DNA of 40,679 bases from an uncultured Roseburia sp. (GCA_947383215.1 CANDCP010000028.1:1-40679); one strand, 5' to 3'; positions 8,760 to 17,864 are shown, counted from the stretch's first letter. A program made the numbers and translations. The notes: generated from the sequence alone by a model not told the origin.

Positions 8760-9218
8760 TTATGACATTCCGTTTACCGTCTTGTATTTATAGATCATTT
8801 CCGCATGGTTCTGCTCTTCAATCTGGATATCCGCGAGAAGCTTGCGCACATCCGGCTCCGAAAATACAAACACATTCGAATTGTATTCGGAAGAAACCAT
8901 TTTTTCGGTTCCGATGCAGTCCGTCGCGAGGAAACAATCCGACTTTTTGTCCGCCGTTTCGCTCATCGTATCGTACGTCGCCGTCGGCTGGTATTCCTTT
9001 CCGTCCTTATCGTTGCAGTTGCAGGAAGGCACCGTACCGGAAAGAACCTGTCCCAGCGAATCATAGTGCTCCTGCTCCTTTTTCTCCAGAGTCTGAAATA
9101 AATCCTTCAATACCGGATCCTTCGCTTCCTGTCCGTACTTTTGATACTTTTGAATACAGGTCTTCTCCTGTGTCTGCAAATCCTGAATTGCCGTCGCTTC
9201 TTTTTCCGTTAAAATCAT
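8760..9218 (-). CDS. Spore-coat-like protein with ferritin-like fold (CotF type)
   Basis: A protein of about 150 residues resembling clostridial proteins annotated as spore coat protein (CotF/ferritin-like). It opens with MILTEKEATAIQDLQTQEK, followed by CIQKYQKYGQEAKDP and a helical EQEHYDSL segment. The centre contains a Cys/Asn-rich linker (SCNCND), and a final helix has EEQNHAEMIYKY. The helical pairs with E and H residues suggest a ferritin-like bundle, but a complete diiron site is not certain. I chose ATG 9218 because AGAGGG lies nine bases before it; the in-frame ATG at 9227 directly abuts that site. A longer frame to 9329 has no site. It probably belongs to the spore coat or its assembly. 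Confidence 0.75.
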   Translation of the reverse strand: MILTEKEATAIQDLQTQEKTCIQKYQKYGQEAKDPVLKDLFQTLEKKEQEHYDSLGQVLSGTVPSCNCNDKDGKEYQPTATYDTMSETADKKSDCFLATDCIGTEKMVSSEYNSNVFVFSEPDVRKLLADIQIEEQNHAEMIYKYKTVNGMS

Positions 9219-9345
9219 GACATTCATCCCTCTTTCTTTCTGATTTCCGGATGGGCCGCACACAACCGTTTTAAAAAGCCGTCCGCTTCTATTTCCCATC
9301 TTCTCTCTTAGTATGGGGATAATTGCCAATTTTTATGTGAGCTTT

Positions 9346-9933
9346 TTAAATTAACTCTCTGATTGTTTCAAAATCCTCACAAAAAACATGGCCCTGCATT
9401 CCCGCCGCCCTTGCCCCCTCCACGTTTTCTTCCCGGTCGTCAATAAAAAAGCATTCCTCTGCCTTCAACTCATACTTCCTCAAAAAATAACGATAAATTT
9501 CAATATCCGGCTTTATCAGACGAATATCCGACGAGACGACAATCCCGTCAAAATAGTTAAGCGGGGCAAACTGCGGAAAATACTGATAAAAGGCGTCGCT
9601 GGCATTTGAGAGCACGTAAATGCGGTAGCCCTTTTCTTTTACATAGGCGCAAAACCTCTGCGCCTCGGGCTTTACCGCCATGTACACCGGCCAGCCGTCC
9701 ACGCATTTGCGCAGCGCCTTGTGCAGACGCGGCGGAACGCGCTTGCTGACGCCCTCAAAACGGTCCGTATCCGCAATATAACCAAGATCCCCCTGTATCC
9801 ACTCCGGCCCCTCAAAAAGTTCCCTCCGAATCAAAGCTTTATCCTCCGGCGTCTCCAAAAACGCGTCTAACGCCCGGTCGGGATTATATTCCATCAAAAC
9901 ATTTCCCATGTCAAATACGATATTTTTAATCAT
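9346..9933 (-). CDS. HAD-superfamily phosphatase, YihX-like
   Basis: Haloacid-dehalogenase hydrolase of subfamily IA. Motif I is VFDMGNVL with Asp8 as nucleophile. The second position is Gly, as in YihX (alpha-glucose-1-phosphate phosphatase). Motif II is YVLSNAS, motif III is the Lys of IKPDIEIY, and motif IV is FFIDDREENVEGA. A helical cap lies between residues 18 and 85. The start ATG 9933 has GGAG seven bases upstream; the upstream ATG of the frame does not. Length (195 residues) matches YihX. It ends about 130 bases from the coat-like gene. A sugar-phosphate substrate is likely by family but not shown. Confidence 0.88.
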   Translation of the reverse strand: MIKNIVFDMGNVLMEYNPDRALDAFLETPEDKALIRRELFEGPEWIQGDLGYIADTDRFEGVSKRVPPRLHKALRKCVDGWPVYMAVKPEAQRFCAYVKEKGYRIYVLSNASDAFYQYFPQFAPLNYFDGIVVSSDIRLIKPDIEIYRYFLRKYELKAEECFFIDDREENVEGARAAGMQGHVFCEDFETIRELI

Positions 9934-10044
9934 CTCTTTGCTCCGTTTCATTGTGATAGCCGGGCGGCGCCGCCAGGCTAATCAAAATTATATCATTCCG
10001 TAAAAAAGGATACAAGAATGCCCGGCTAAAATTTTTCATAACGC

Positions 10045-10073
10045 TTGTTACGGTTAAAATTTTGTGATAAACT
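10045..10073 (+). promoter_or_regulatory. Candidate sigma-A promoter of the giant flagellin gene
   Basis: TTGTTA, a 17-base spacer and TAAACT lie 48 bases before the flagellin ATG. The match is four of six at each box. Flagellin genes often use sigma-28, but I could not find a convincing TAAA-N15-GCCGATAA match here. Confidence 0.4.
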
Positions 10074-10120
10074 GATTAATAACTAATTTACCGTATTTTT
10101 ACAGGAAAAGGGGACTGTCT

Positions 10121-11614
10121 ATGAACATCAGTATTGTACATAATATGCAGATGATGGCGGAATCCCGGCATCTTAAAACGAATAGCAGGGCCGAAGAAAA
10201 GGCCACAGAAAGACTCGCCTCCGGCTACCGCATTAACCGCGCGGCCGACGATGCGGCGGGGCTTAGTATTTCGGAAAAGATGCGGCTGCAGATTCGTGCC
10301 CTGAAACAGGGAACAAACAACGCGATGGACGGCGTTTCATGGGTACAGATCGGAGACGCCGCCTTAGAAGACGTACACAGTATTCTGCACCGCATGAATG
10401 AGCTTGCGATCGCGTCCGTAAACGATACCAACACCCACGCGGACCGCGCGGCCATGCAGGATGAATTTGAACAGCTTCAGCAGGAAATCGATCATATCAC
10501 AGACAATGCGAATTTTAATACAAAACATATCTTTGACGACCACGAAGCGACGTATTACCAGTTTGAGGGCAACGTAAAGTGGGATTACAGGCAGGCGCAC
10601 AAAATTACGGACGACAATAATGATCTTTTGATCAAATACCGCGAGAAAAAAGACGGACCTGCAAAGGAGATCCAGATCAAAGTAAACAACGGCGTATACA
10701 CCACACAGGAGCTGATCGATGAGATCGACGACGCGATGTTCGCATCCGGATTAAAGAAGGACGGAATTTATCTGGAATACACGTCGGAGGGCTTCTGCAA
10801 TGTCAACTATGAGGGCGGAGAGACCATCGACGCAGTCACGGGCGGGCTTTCTTATCTTCTGTACAATATGCACGGTGGCGGCAGTCTCGGCGCTTTGATC
10901 GGAACGACCGTATTTTCTACGGAAGACACGCCGCTTGATATTACAAACCAGAACAACAAAATGACGTTTACGATAGAAAAAACGGACGGCTCCTCGCGGG
11001 AGGTCAACATTACGTTAAATCCCGGCCAATCCTATTCCAAAACGGAACTGATGAATGAGCTTAACAAACAGCTTGAGGCGCAGCTGAAGGACGAGGGAAT
11101 TACGGTCGAGGCGACCAATTACGGCAAAAGCATACGTCTTGCCAGCCAGGACTGTATTATTTCCGGACTTAAGGGGAATATGTTTAAGATCGACGAAGGA
11201 AAAGACGTCTATACCTCCGTCTTCTACGACAATATTAAATACGGAACCGTAAAAAGCCAGGCCGCCAGCCTTACCGGCGGCGCGGTTTTGGCAATGCGCA
11301 ACAGCTCCTCCACACAGGGGATCGATCCGAAATACAGCGTCTTCCGTTTTGATTCCAGCAACGACACTCTTGTTTTTTCGCCCAACGGAAGTAAGGACCC
11401 GAAAGAACTGAAATTCGACCACAACAGGACTTACAGCCTTTACGACGTCCAGAGCACGCTCGCGAAATTTTTTGCGGATAATAACATGGCTCTGTCGGTC
11501 TCCGCGACTCCGCAGACGTCCGTCTACGTGGGCGGAAGCAACGGCTATGTCTATTTCAGCGGTTTAAAAATTACATCCTTAAGAATCCGGAATCGAAAGC
11601 GACGTGGGAATTGA
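10121..11614 (+). CDS. Giant flagellin, N-terminal part, ends at a frameshift
   Basis: The first 140 residues are a typical flagellin N-terminal D0/D1 region: an amphipathic start, RLASGYRINRAADDAAGLSI, ISEKMRLQIRALKQG, and a HRMNELAIASVN segment. The Arg-x-x-Glu-Leu pattern that TLR5 contacts in other flagellins is kept. Three repeat units follow (about 10660-10750, 10950-11150 and 11360-11565) of the form N-D-x-hydrophobic strands, then Y-x-x-x-E-L, then a helix ending L-N-x-Q-L. The frame then leaves the protein's sense (ITSLRI, then RNRKRRGN) and stops at 11612-11614. The rest of the protein continues in the next frame. The start has AGGAAAAGGGG about eight bases upstream. Exported and polymerised as flagellar filament if the break is not real. 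Confidence 0.88.
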   Translation: MNISIVHNMQMMAESRHLKTNSRAEEKATERLASGYRINRAADDAAGLSISEKMRLQIRALKQGTNNAMDGVSWVQIGDAALEDVHSILHRMNELAIASVNDTNTHADRAAMQDEFEQLQQEIDHITDNANFNTKHIFDDHEATYYQFEGNVKWDYRQAHKITDDNNDLLIKYREKKDGPAKEIQIKVNNGVYTTQELIDEIDDAMFASGLKKDGIYLEYTSEGFCNVNYEGGETIDAVTGGLSYLLYNMHGGGSLGALIGTTVFSTEDTPLDITNQNNKMTFTIEKTDGSSREVNITLNPGQSYSKTELMNELNKQLEAQLKDEGITVEATNYGKSIRLASQDCIISGLKGNMFKIDEGKDVYTSVFYDNIKYGTVKSQAASLTGGAVLAMRNSSSTQGIDPKYSVFRFDSSNDTLVFSPNGSKDPKELKFDHNRTYSLYDVQSTLAKFFADNNMALSVSATPQTSVYVGGSNGYVYFSGLKITSLRIRNRKRRGN

Positions 11615-14600
11615 CAGGGCAAAAAGCAGCGCGTACGACACGCTGTTTGTCAACCAGAACTACACCAGCTACGGCTATAAAGTAAATCCGACGCGCGATA
11701 CGACGGACGACCGCGACGCGTACGTCTGCGGCACAAAAACCTTTTCCCCCTCCTCGCTTCCGTTAAAAATCGAAGCGGGAAAAAACGATACGTTTCGTTT
11801 GACCGTCACAACGTATTCCTCCGGAAGTTACACGCCAAAAGCGTACGACATCCGGCTAGACGAGGCGGAATATAACACAGTCACCGATATCGTCGACGCC
11901 CTTAACGACAAGCTCAACGGCAACAGCGAGTTAAAGGGAAAAGTGGAGGCAACGGAAAACAACGGCAAAATTCAGCTGAACGGGATCGATAGCTCTGTCT
12001 ACTCGCTGGGAGTGAGCAGAGTGCCGTCAAATACGATCAACCTGAAAGACACGGGATATTACCAGATCTTTATCGGAGAAAACGTAACGATGCAGACCAC
12101 CCTGTCGAACGGCTCCACCACGATGACGACATGTAATACCAAGGTCTTAAAGGACGACGGCACGGTGACGATCGCCGCAGGCGAGACGGATTTTCGCGTG
12201 ACACTGGACAACAAAGAATATAAAGTTACGCTGGACGCAAAGACATATACGCAAGACGAACTAAAGCAAACGATTAACGACCAGCTAAAAGCCGGAAAAT
12301 CGCCGGAAAATGTTGAATTTACCACCACAAGCAATACCGGGCGGGCCTGCAGCTTCGACTTTTACGCACATGGAAATACGAGCTATACAAAAACAGACTC
12401 CTATACCGGCGTGGGCGATTCCGACCCTCATCAGGGAGAAGCCGGCAAATACGATAACAATGTCGCGGCAGAGGTCACGCTTACGAGCATGCGTTCCCTC
12501 CCTACCGTTATCGACGATACGAACGATAAGCTCACAATCAAGATCAACGGCGACAAAAAGGAACTTACGCTCGCCCATACCACGTCGGCGAACGACATTG
12601 TAAAAAATATTCAGTCCGCAATTGACGACGCATACGGCACGAACGGTACCGGCGCGATTGTCTCCCTGAAAAACGGAAAGCTTGTTTTTACGGCAAGGCT
12701 CACCTACACAAGCGGGGCCCAGGTCAACGGCGCCGCCACAAGCATCGATATCGCGGCGACCGGAAGCAGTTTCATGCAGGCGCTTCATCGAGCCGATACA
12801 CAGGGCTCCTTTGGCACGGCTACTTACCCGAACAGTATGTATGTCCAGAATTCGTTTACAATTGAAAAAGGGAAAGAAACCTTTTCACTGGAATACGAGA
12901 GCAACGGCGTAAAGGAGACGCTGACCGTAACCTTAAACGCCGGCGAGACTTATGATCCGGCCAAGCTTCGAAAGGCAATCAACGACCAGCACGGCACAAA
13001 AATCATTGCCGGCGGGAGCGGCTCTAATTTGCAGCTGACGACGGTCGGAGCGGGGAGCGACAAGAAAATCTATTTTAAGAGCGAAAATAACAAGAATAAC
13101 GCTACCGCCGCAATTTTCGGGGCAAAGGAAGCGAAAATAAGCCTTGACAAGGATATTCAGAACAATATAAAAATTACAAGCAGCAACAACCGGTTTGCGA
13201 TTACGATCAACGGGCGCAGACAGAATATCTACTTAGACACTAATACCAGCGGTTATTCGCGGGCGGACTTTATTACCCAGCTGAACACGAAGCTAAGCGG
13301 AAAAGGCGTAACAGCCGTTGCAAACGGAAATTCCATTGACCTTATCGCGGATCCCTATGCCGGAGTAAGCTCCATCGGCATGGAATACGATAAAGCCAGC
13401 GGCAGCGCAATGCCGGCGATTTTCGGACAGGAGGATGTTCCCCATGAGGGTCTGACCGCAGACTTCAACTCGGAAGGTCAGCTGACGCTGACAAGAACCG
13501 CACCGGGCGGGACCGTCCGCGTCTCTTCCACTTACGGAAGCGCGTTCCAGAAGCCGACCCCGCTGTCCTCCCCGGTCTACCCGACGCCCGTAGCGGGACA
13601 CCACTCCACGCAGCACGCGAAGATCGACGGCAATAACCTTGCCGGACCGGTAAAAATCGACGATTGGAATAACCGGCTGAAATTCACACTGTACGAAAAA
13701 AATGCGTCCAATACTTACGATCCGACCTCGATTGACATTACGCTCACCAACGGAACATACAGCTTTGACGGTTTAAGACAGGAGCTTCAGGCAAGGCTGG
13801 ATGAAGTCGCCGGCGGAAAGCTGGAAGCGTTTGTCGACAAAAACGGCGTCGTCATTCAGACAAAGGCCACCGGAACCGCCGCCCATATGGGCACGAGCTA
13901 CTCGAACTTTTCCGGAAGCTTTTATGACAAAGTAATCTGCGGATCGACAGAAATTATGAACAAGCAGAATCCAAACGAGGTTCCCGGCACTTACGGCCAA
14001 GATGCGGCATACGCGGTCGGCAGAAAAGACGTAAAGAACCACCCGGTTCGCATTCAAAAAGGCGTAAACGACAGCCTGCACCTGGATCTGACTGCCGGAT
14101 CTACGGCCTATCCGCTTGATCTGACGCTCGACGCAGGCAGCTACAATTCCGACGCCTTAGTGAAAATGCTGCAAAAGAAGTTAAATGAAGCCCTGGTTGC
14201 CAAAGGTCTCAAAGAGAATACCATCCTGGCAGGCATCGGCGAAAAGCTGTCAGATATTGAAATTATCGGTTCCAACGACGCCAACGCGCTCAGCTTCCGT
14301 CTCAACACAAATGTCAAGCTTCCGACCGACGGCGAGTATGTCATCGACGGTATCAGCGGAACGGCCGCATTTAGCGTTTTCTACTATACGGAAGGCGATA
14401 TATCTATCGCAAGCGTACAGGGAACCGTTCCGATCAGCGGCGGAGTCACGCTCAAGGAAGGGCAGACGGATCTTGCGTTCTCGGTAGACGGCACAGAATA
14501 TACGTTTGACTTTGAGGCGAAGACCTATACATCGACCGAGCTGGTCGATGAGCTCAACGCGCAGCTGAAAACGCAGGATGCGCCGATTGTTGCAAAATTG

Positions 14601-15110
14601 GAAGACGGCGCGCTGAAGCTGGTCCATACAAAATACGGCAACCACAAAATTTCAGACTTCTCCGGCGGTGCAAAGCAGGCGCTGCTTTTCCGCGAAAATT
14701 ACAGAGCGCGTGATCCGGAAAAAATCCATATCCAGTTCAGCAATCTGAGGGAAGATAATTTGGAGATTGACAAACCGTATGTAAATACCTTGTCGTTAGA
14801 AGTAAATTCTCTTGCAGTCACGAAAGCGAAATACGCAGAAAAAGCCATGCTGCATATACAGGTAGCGATTGAAAAGATTTCCGCGATTCGAAGCTATTTT
14901 GGCGCAATGCAAAACAGGCTGGAAAAGGCTGTAATGGGAAATGAAAATAAAACGGAAAATACACAGGCCTCGGAATCCAAAATCCGCGACGCCGAAATGT
15001 TTGACGAGGTTCTGAAAAACAGTACAAACAATATTCTAAAACAGGCGGTTGAATCCATTATGGCACAGTCAAGCTCACAGCAGAAAGATATTGTGAAACT
15101 GCTGTTCTGA
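11583..15110 (+). CDS. Giant flagellin, central repeats and C-terminal part (shifted frame)
   Basis: Open from just after a TAA at 11580-11582 to 15110. The only internal start candidate is a GTG at 11604 without a ribosome binding site. It reads on smoothly if one base (C at 11587/11588) is skipped, giving LRI-GIESDVGIDRAKSSAYD. Eight further repeat units lie at about 11782-11990, 12187-12355, 12523-12695, 12875-13040, 13186-13350, 13668-13865, 14068-14230 and 14467-14630. Each has two or three beta strands, Y-T-x-x-E/D-L, and a helix such as VDELNAQL. They resemble the FlgIN/FliD-type motif. The last 120 residues are the flagellin C-terminal domain: ISAIRSYFGAMQNRLE, SKIRDAEM, ILKQAVESIMAQ, and the hydrophobic end VKLLF. 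The combined protein would be about 1,660 residues. Confidence 0.85.
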   Translation, partial: ESGIESDVGIDRAKSSAYDTLFVNQNYTSYGYKVNPTRDTTDDRDAYVCGTKTFSPSSLPLKIEAGKNDTFRLTVTTYSSGSYTPKAYDIRLDEAEYNTVTDIVDALNDKLNGNSELKGKVEATENNGKIQLNGIDSSVYSLGVSRVPSNTINLKDTGYYQIFIGENVTMQTTLSNGSTTMTTCNTKVLKDDGTVTIAAGETDFRVTLDNKEYKVTLDAKTYTQDELKQTINDQLKAGKSPENVEFTTTSNTGRACSFDFYAHGNTSYTKTDSYTGVGDSDPHQGEAGKYDNNVAAEVTLTSMRSLPTVIDDTNDKLTIKINGDKKELTLAHTTSANDIVKNIQSAIDDAYGTNGTGAIVSLKNGKLVFTARLTYTSGAQVNGAATSIDIAATGSSFMQALHRADTQGSFGTATYPNSMYVQNSFTIEKGKETFSLEYESNGVKETLTVTLNAGETYDPAKLRKAINDQHGTKIIAGGSGSNLQLTTVGAGSDKKIYFKSENNKNNATAAIFGAKEAKISLDKDIQNNIKITSSNNRFAITINGRRQNIYLDTNTSGYSRADFITQLNTKLSGKGVTAVANGNSIDLIADPYAGVSSIGMEYDKASGSAMPAIFGQEDVPHEGLTADFNSEGQLTLTRTAPGGTVRVSSTYGSAFQKPTPLSSPVYPTPVAGHHSTQHAKIDGNNLAGPVKIDDWNNRLKFTLYEKNASNTYDPTSIDITLTNGTYSFDGLRQELQARLDEVAGGKLEAFVDKNGVVIQTKATGTAAHMGTSYSNFSGSFYDKVICGSTEIMNKQNPNEVPGTYGQDAAYAVGRKDVKNHPVRIQKGVNDSLHLDLTAGSTAYPLDLTLDAGSYNSDALVKMLQKKLNEALVAKGLKENTILAGIGEKLSDIEIIGSNDANALSFRLNTNVKLPTDGEYVIDGISGTAAFSVFYYTEGDISIASVQGTVPISGGVTLKEGQTDLAFSVDGTEYTFDFEAKTYTSTELVDELNAQLKTQDAPIVAKLEDGALKLVHTKYGNHKISDFSGGAKQALLFRENYRARDPEKIHIQFSNLREDNLEIDKPYVNTLSLEVNSLAVTKAKYAEKAMLHIQVAIEKISAIRSYFGAMQNRLEKAVMGNENKTENTQASESKIRDAEMFDEVLKNSTNNILKQAVESIMAQSSSQQKDIVKLLF

Positions 15111-15116
15111 CAATTT

Positions 15117-15169
15117 ACGGGCGACGCGTCGACTCTGATCATCAGAGCCGCGCAACGCCCGTACTTTTT
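15117..15169 (+). terminator. Rho-independent terminator after the flagellin gene
   Basis: The outer stem ACGGGCG/CGCCCGT encloses an inner perfect stem CTCTGAT-C-ATCAGAG, followed by ACTTTTT. It starts seven bases after the stop codon. Confidence 0.85.
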
Positions 15170-15172
15170 GCT

Positions 15173-15727
15173 TTAATCCTTCAACTCTTCGGCCAACGCC
15201 AAAAGCAGCATAATATGGTATTCTTCGTCCTTTATAATCCTTGCCAGAACGGCTCTCACGCCGTTGTCGCCGATCGCTCTCATATGTAACTTATATTGAT
15301 TGATCGCCGCCTTTTCACTTTCAATATCCTCCCGGATCATCTCCTGCGCCTTCTTCGGTATCGCAAGATACGAAGGCGTCCACATCTTCTGCCCTCCACG
15401 CGGCTGCCTCGCCACAAAATCAACCTCGCCGCCAAGCAAATATATCATCTCGCCCAGCTTCTGCAGATGCATCATCTCCGCAACCGCAATCCCGAGAATC
15501 GTTTTCGCCATAGAACAGTGTTCGCATGACAGGCGGTTTTCATTGTTGATGTATTGCGTAATCGCCGAAAGCTCCGATACCGCCCCGCAATAATCGACGC
15601 TCAGCAGGTCCGCGTAATTCTTATTTTTCTGCCTCACCTGAATCGGCGGATACGGAAGTTCCGCCATCGCCGGCTTCACGCCTGCAAAACTGCAGTTATT
15701 TACAAAATTTCTCTCCTTATTTTCCAC
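15173..15727 (-). CDS. Ferritin-like / rubrerythrin-fold diiron protein
   Basis: A 184-residue protein with a four-helix ferritin-like pattern. The ligand-bearing segments are ELSAITQY (about 51-58), AEMMHLQKLG (about 83-92), ESEKAAINQY (about 136-145) and KDEEYHIM (about 165-172), i.e. the E, ExxH, E, ExxH arrangement of a diiron site. The N-terminal 40 residues are proline-rich (LPYPPIQVRQ), recalling coat-associated catalase-like proteins. It starts at GTG 15727 with GGAG seven bases upstream; thrS ends 44 bases before. Possible roles are peroxide or iron handling, or a spore-coat component; sequence alone does not decide. Confidence 0.8.
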   Translation of the reverse strand: MENKERNFVNNCSFAGVKPAMAELPYPPIQVRQKNKNYADLLSVDYCGAVSELSAITQYINNENRLSCEHCSMAKTILGIAVAEMMHLQKLGEMIYLLGGEVDFVARQPRGGQKMWTPSYLAIPKKAQEMIREDIESEKAAINQYKLHMRAIGDNGVRAVLARIIKDEEYHIMLLLALAEELKD

Positions 15728-15771
15728 AAAACAGCTCCAAATACTTTTTATTATAGTATATTGAATTTTTT

Positions 15772-17532
15772 TTATCGTGTGCGTATTTCCTGTCTCAGAA
15801 GGCCGGCAAACTGCTCTACCGTCATACTTCCCAGATCCCCGCCGTCACGTTTGCGGACAGATACCGTCTGCGCGTCTATCTCATTTTGTCCGACAATCGC
15901 CATATACGGTACTTTATCAAGCTGCGCCTCTCGAATTTTAAACCCGATTTTCTCAGATCTTTCGTCCGTCTCACAGCGGATTCCCATTCGCGACAATTCA
16001 TCCGCAACCTCTTTCGCATACTCATTAGACCGTTTTGCAAGCGACAAAACCTTCACCTGCACCGGAGCAAGCCACAGTGGAAATTTTCCCGCGTAATGTT
16101 CCAGTAAAATTCCGATGAAACGCTCAATTGATCCAAACAAAACACGGTGAATCATAACCGGACGGCGCGTTTTCCCGTCCTCTCCCGTATACTCCGCTCC
16201 AAAGCGCCGCGGCAGCTGAAAATCAAGCTGAATCGTTCCGCACTGCCACGTCCTTCCGATCGAATCCTGCAAATGAAAATCAAGCTTCGGCCCGTAGAAC
16301 GCCCCGTCGCCTTCATTAATTTTATAGGCCACATGGATTGCATCCATCGCCTCTTGCAGCGCCTTCGTCGCCTGCTCCCACTCTTCATCGCTGCCGATGC
16401 TGTCATCCGGTCTTGTGGAGAGCTCTACATGATAGGAAAAGCCAAATCTCGAATACACCTCGTCGATCAGCCTCGCGACATTCTGTATCTCCGGAATCAT
16501 CTGTTCCTCCGTCATAAAAATGTGCGCGTCGTCCTGCGTAAACGCCCGTACCCGCATCAGACCGTGAAGCTGCCCCGACTTTTCGTATCTGTGACAAATC
16601 CCAAGCTCGCCGAGGCGCATCGGAAGCTCCCTGTAAGATCTTGGCGCGGACTGGTACACTAACATCCCGCCCGGACAGCTCATCGGTTTGATTGCAAAAT
16701 CAACGCCTTCAATCTCTGTCGTATACATATTTTCCCGGTAATGCTCCCAGTGCCCCGACGTCTCCCAGAGCGTTCTCTCAAGCATAATCGGCGTGGAAAT
16801 TTCCATATACCCCTCTCTGCTATGAACTTCTCTCCAGTAATCGATCAGGATATTTTTCAATACCATTCCCTTTGGCAAAAAAATCGGAAATCCCGGCCCC
16901 TGCTTCGCGAGCATAAATATACCCAGCTCTTTTCCAATCTTTCTGTGATCGCGCAGCTTAATCTCCTCCCTCATCTTTAAAAACTGCTCCAACTCGGATG
17001 CTTTTGGAAAGGAAATACCGTAAATCCTTGTGAGCATCCTGTTTTTTTCGTCTCCCCGCCAATAGGCGCCCGCAATTGACAGCAGCTGAAACGCTTTGAT
17101 ATGACACGTATTGGAAATATGCGGGCCTGCGCAAAATTCCGCGTACTCTCCCTGTCGATAAAAGGAAATCGCCGCGTCCTTCGGCAAGTCGTCGATCAGG
17201 CTTAGCTTATAGCTCTCCTCCCGCTCCCGCATATACCGGACAGCCTCCTCGCGGCTCACTTCATACGCATTCAGCGAAAGGGATTCCTTTACAATCTTTC
17301 TCATTTCCTCTTCTACGGCCTTTCGGTGCTCGTCGCCAAACGGAAAAGAAAATTCGAAATCATAATAAAATCCCTGCTCAATCGCCGGACCAATCGCGCA
17401 TTTCGTGTCGGGATACAGCCGCTTTACCGCCTGCGCCAGAACATGCGCCGTCGTGTGCCAGAACGCCTCTTTTACCCACGCCTCTTCAAAACTCCCCTCA
17501 CGCACTTCGTTGTCTCTGTAAATTACCTTCAT
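15772..17532 (-). CDS. thrS: Threonyl-tRNA synthetase lacking the N-terminal TGS domain
   Basis: Class II aminoacyl-tRNA synthetase that charges tRNA-Thr. The editing domain begins almost at once, with HTTAH at residues 26-30 and Cys in FCAGPH near 134. The catalytic core has STPIMLERTLWETSGHW, AIKPMSCPGGM, RLGELGICHRYEKSG (motif 2) and PVMIHRVLFGSIERF (motif 3), then the anticodon-binding domain from about residue 490 (APVQVKVLSL). Usual ThrRS proteins have about 640 residues with a TGS domain of some 60. This one has 586 and only about 25 residues before the editing domain. AAGGAG precedes the ATG. It is controlled by the T-box leader at 17563-17829. Confidence 0.96.
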   Translation of the reverse strand: MKVIYRDNEVREGSFEEAWVKEAFWHTTAHVLAQAVKRLYPDTKCAIGPAIEQGFYYDFEFSFPFGDEHRKAVEEEMRKIVKESLSLNAYEVSREEAVRYMREREESYKLSLIDDLPKDAAISFYRQGEYAEFCAGPHISNTCHIKAFQLLSIAGAYWRGDEKNRMLTRIYGISFPKASELEQFLKMREEIKLRDHRKIGKELGIFMLAKQGPGFPIFLPKGMVLKNILIDYWREVHSREGYMEISTPIMLERTLWETSGHWEHYRENMYTTEIEGVDFAIKPMSCPGGMLVYQSAPRSYRELPMRLGELGICHRYEKSGQLHGLMRVRAFTQDDAHIFMTEEQMIPEIQNVARLIDEVYSRFGFSYHVELSTRPDDSIGSDEEWEQATKALQEAMDAIHVAYKINEGDGAFYGPKLDFHLQDSIGRTWQCGTIQLDFQLPRRFGAEYTGEDGKTRRPVMIHRVLFGSIERFIGILLEHYAGKFPLWLAPVQVKVLSLAKRSNEYAKEVADELSRMGIRCETDERSEKIGFKIREAQLDKVPYMAIVGQNEIDAQTVSVRKRDGGDLGSMTVEQFAGLLRQEIRTR

Positions 17533-17562
17533 CTCTTACATCTCCTTGCTTTTTTGTTTACA

Positions 17563-17606
17563 CAAAAAAACCCTTAGATATGCATATAAAATACATATCT
17601 AAGGGT
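17563..17606 (-). terminator. Regulated terminator of the thrS T-box
   Basis: Thirteen-bp perfect stem (17570-17582 with 17594-17606, ACCCTTAGATATG) with an 11-nt loop, followed on the minus strand by seven T. It lies about 30 bases before the thrS start. Confidence 0.92.
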
Positions 17607-17829
17607 GCAGTCATCGCACGGTTCCACCTTAACTTTTCACTTCAGATTCTGTCAAATCCTATCCTTTAACGCAGGCGTACGGCAATGCTTAACAATTCTC
17701 TCATCTTCGGCATTACGGCTCTGGAATGGTTTTCATCTATCTTCTCCCATAAAAGGCTTCCACCGACAACCGCCCTTCTCTCTGTATGTCTCCGATAAAC
17801 TACTCTTTCCGTCTTTGCTTTTTGTGCTA
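17563..17829 (-). promoter_or_regulatory. T-box riboswitch leader of thrS
   Basis: Read on the minus strand, the leader holds a stem I with AGAGAGAAGGG-type AG-rich bulge, then the T-box motif AAGGTGGAACCGTGCG at about 17616-17631, then a terminator. A likely specifier codon is ACC (Thr) at 17730-17728, in GATGAAAACCATTCC. Uncharged tRNA-Thr would pair with it and, by its acceptor end, with the T-box to stop termination. Confidence 0.9.
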
Positions 17830-17835
17830 AGCATG

Positions 17836-17864
17836 ATTTTAAACGATGTTTTATAAAATGTCAA
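17836..17864 (-). promoter_or_regulatory. Sigma-A promoter of thrS, overlapping the end of clpA
   Basis: A perfect -35 TTGACA (17864-17859), 17-base spacer, and -10 TAAAAT (17841-17836). The -35 box lies within the last codons of clpA. Transcription would begin near 17829. Confidence 0.85.

Noticed and set aside
10055-10080. Sigma-28 promoter for the flagellin gene
   Set aside because: A TAAA exists but the second box at proper spacing (GATTAATA) matches GCCGATAA poorly; a better ACTGATTA has the wrong spacing.
11604-15110. Second half of the flagellin as an independent gene starting at GTG 11604
   Set aside because: No ribosome binding site, no flagellin N-terminus, and it continues the repeat series of the first half directly.
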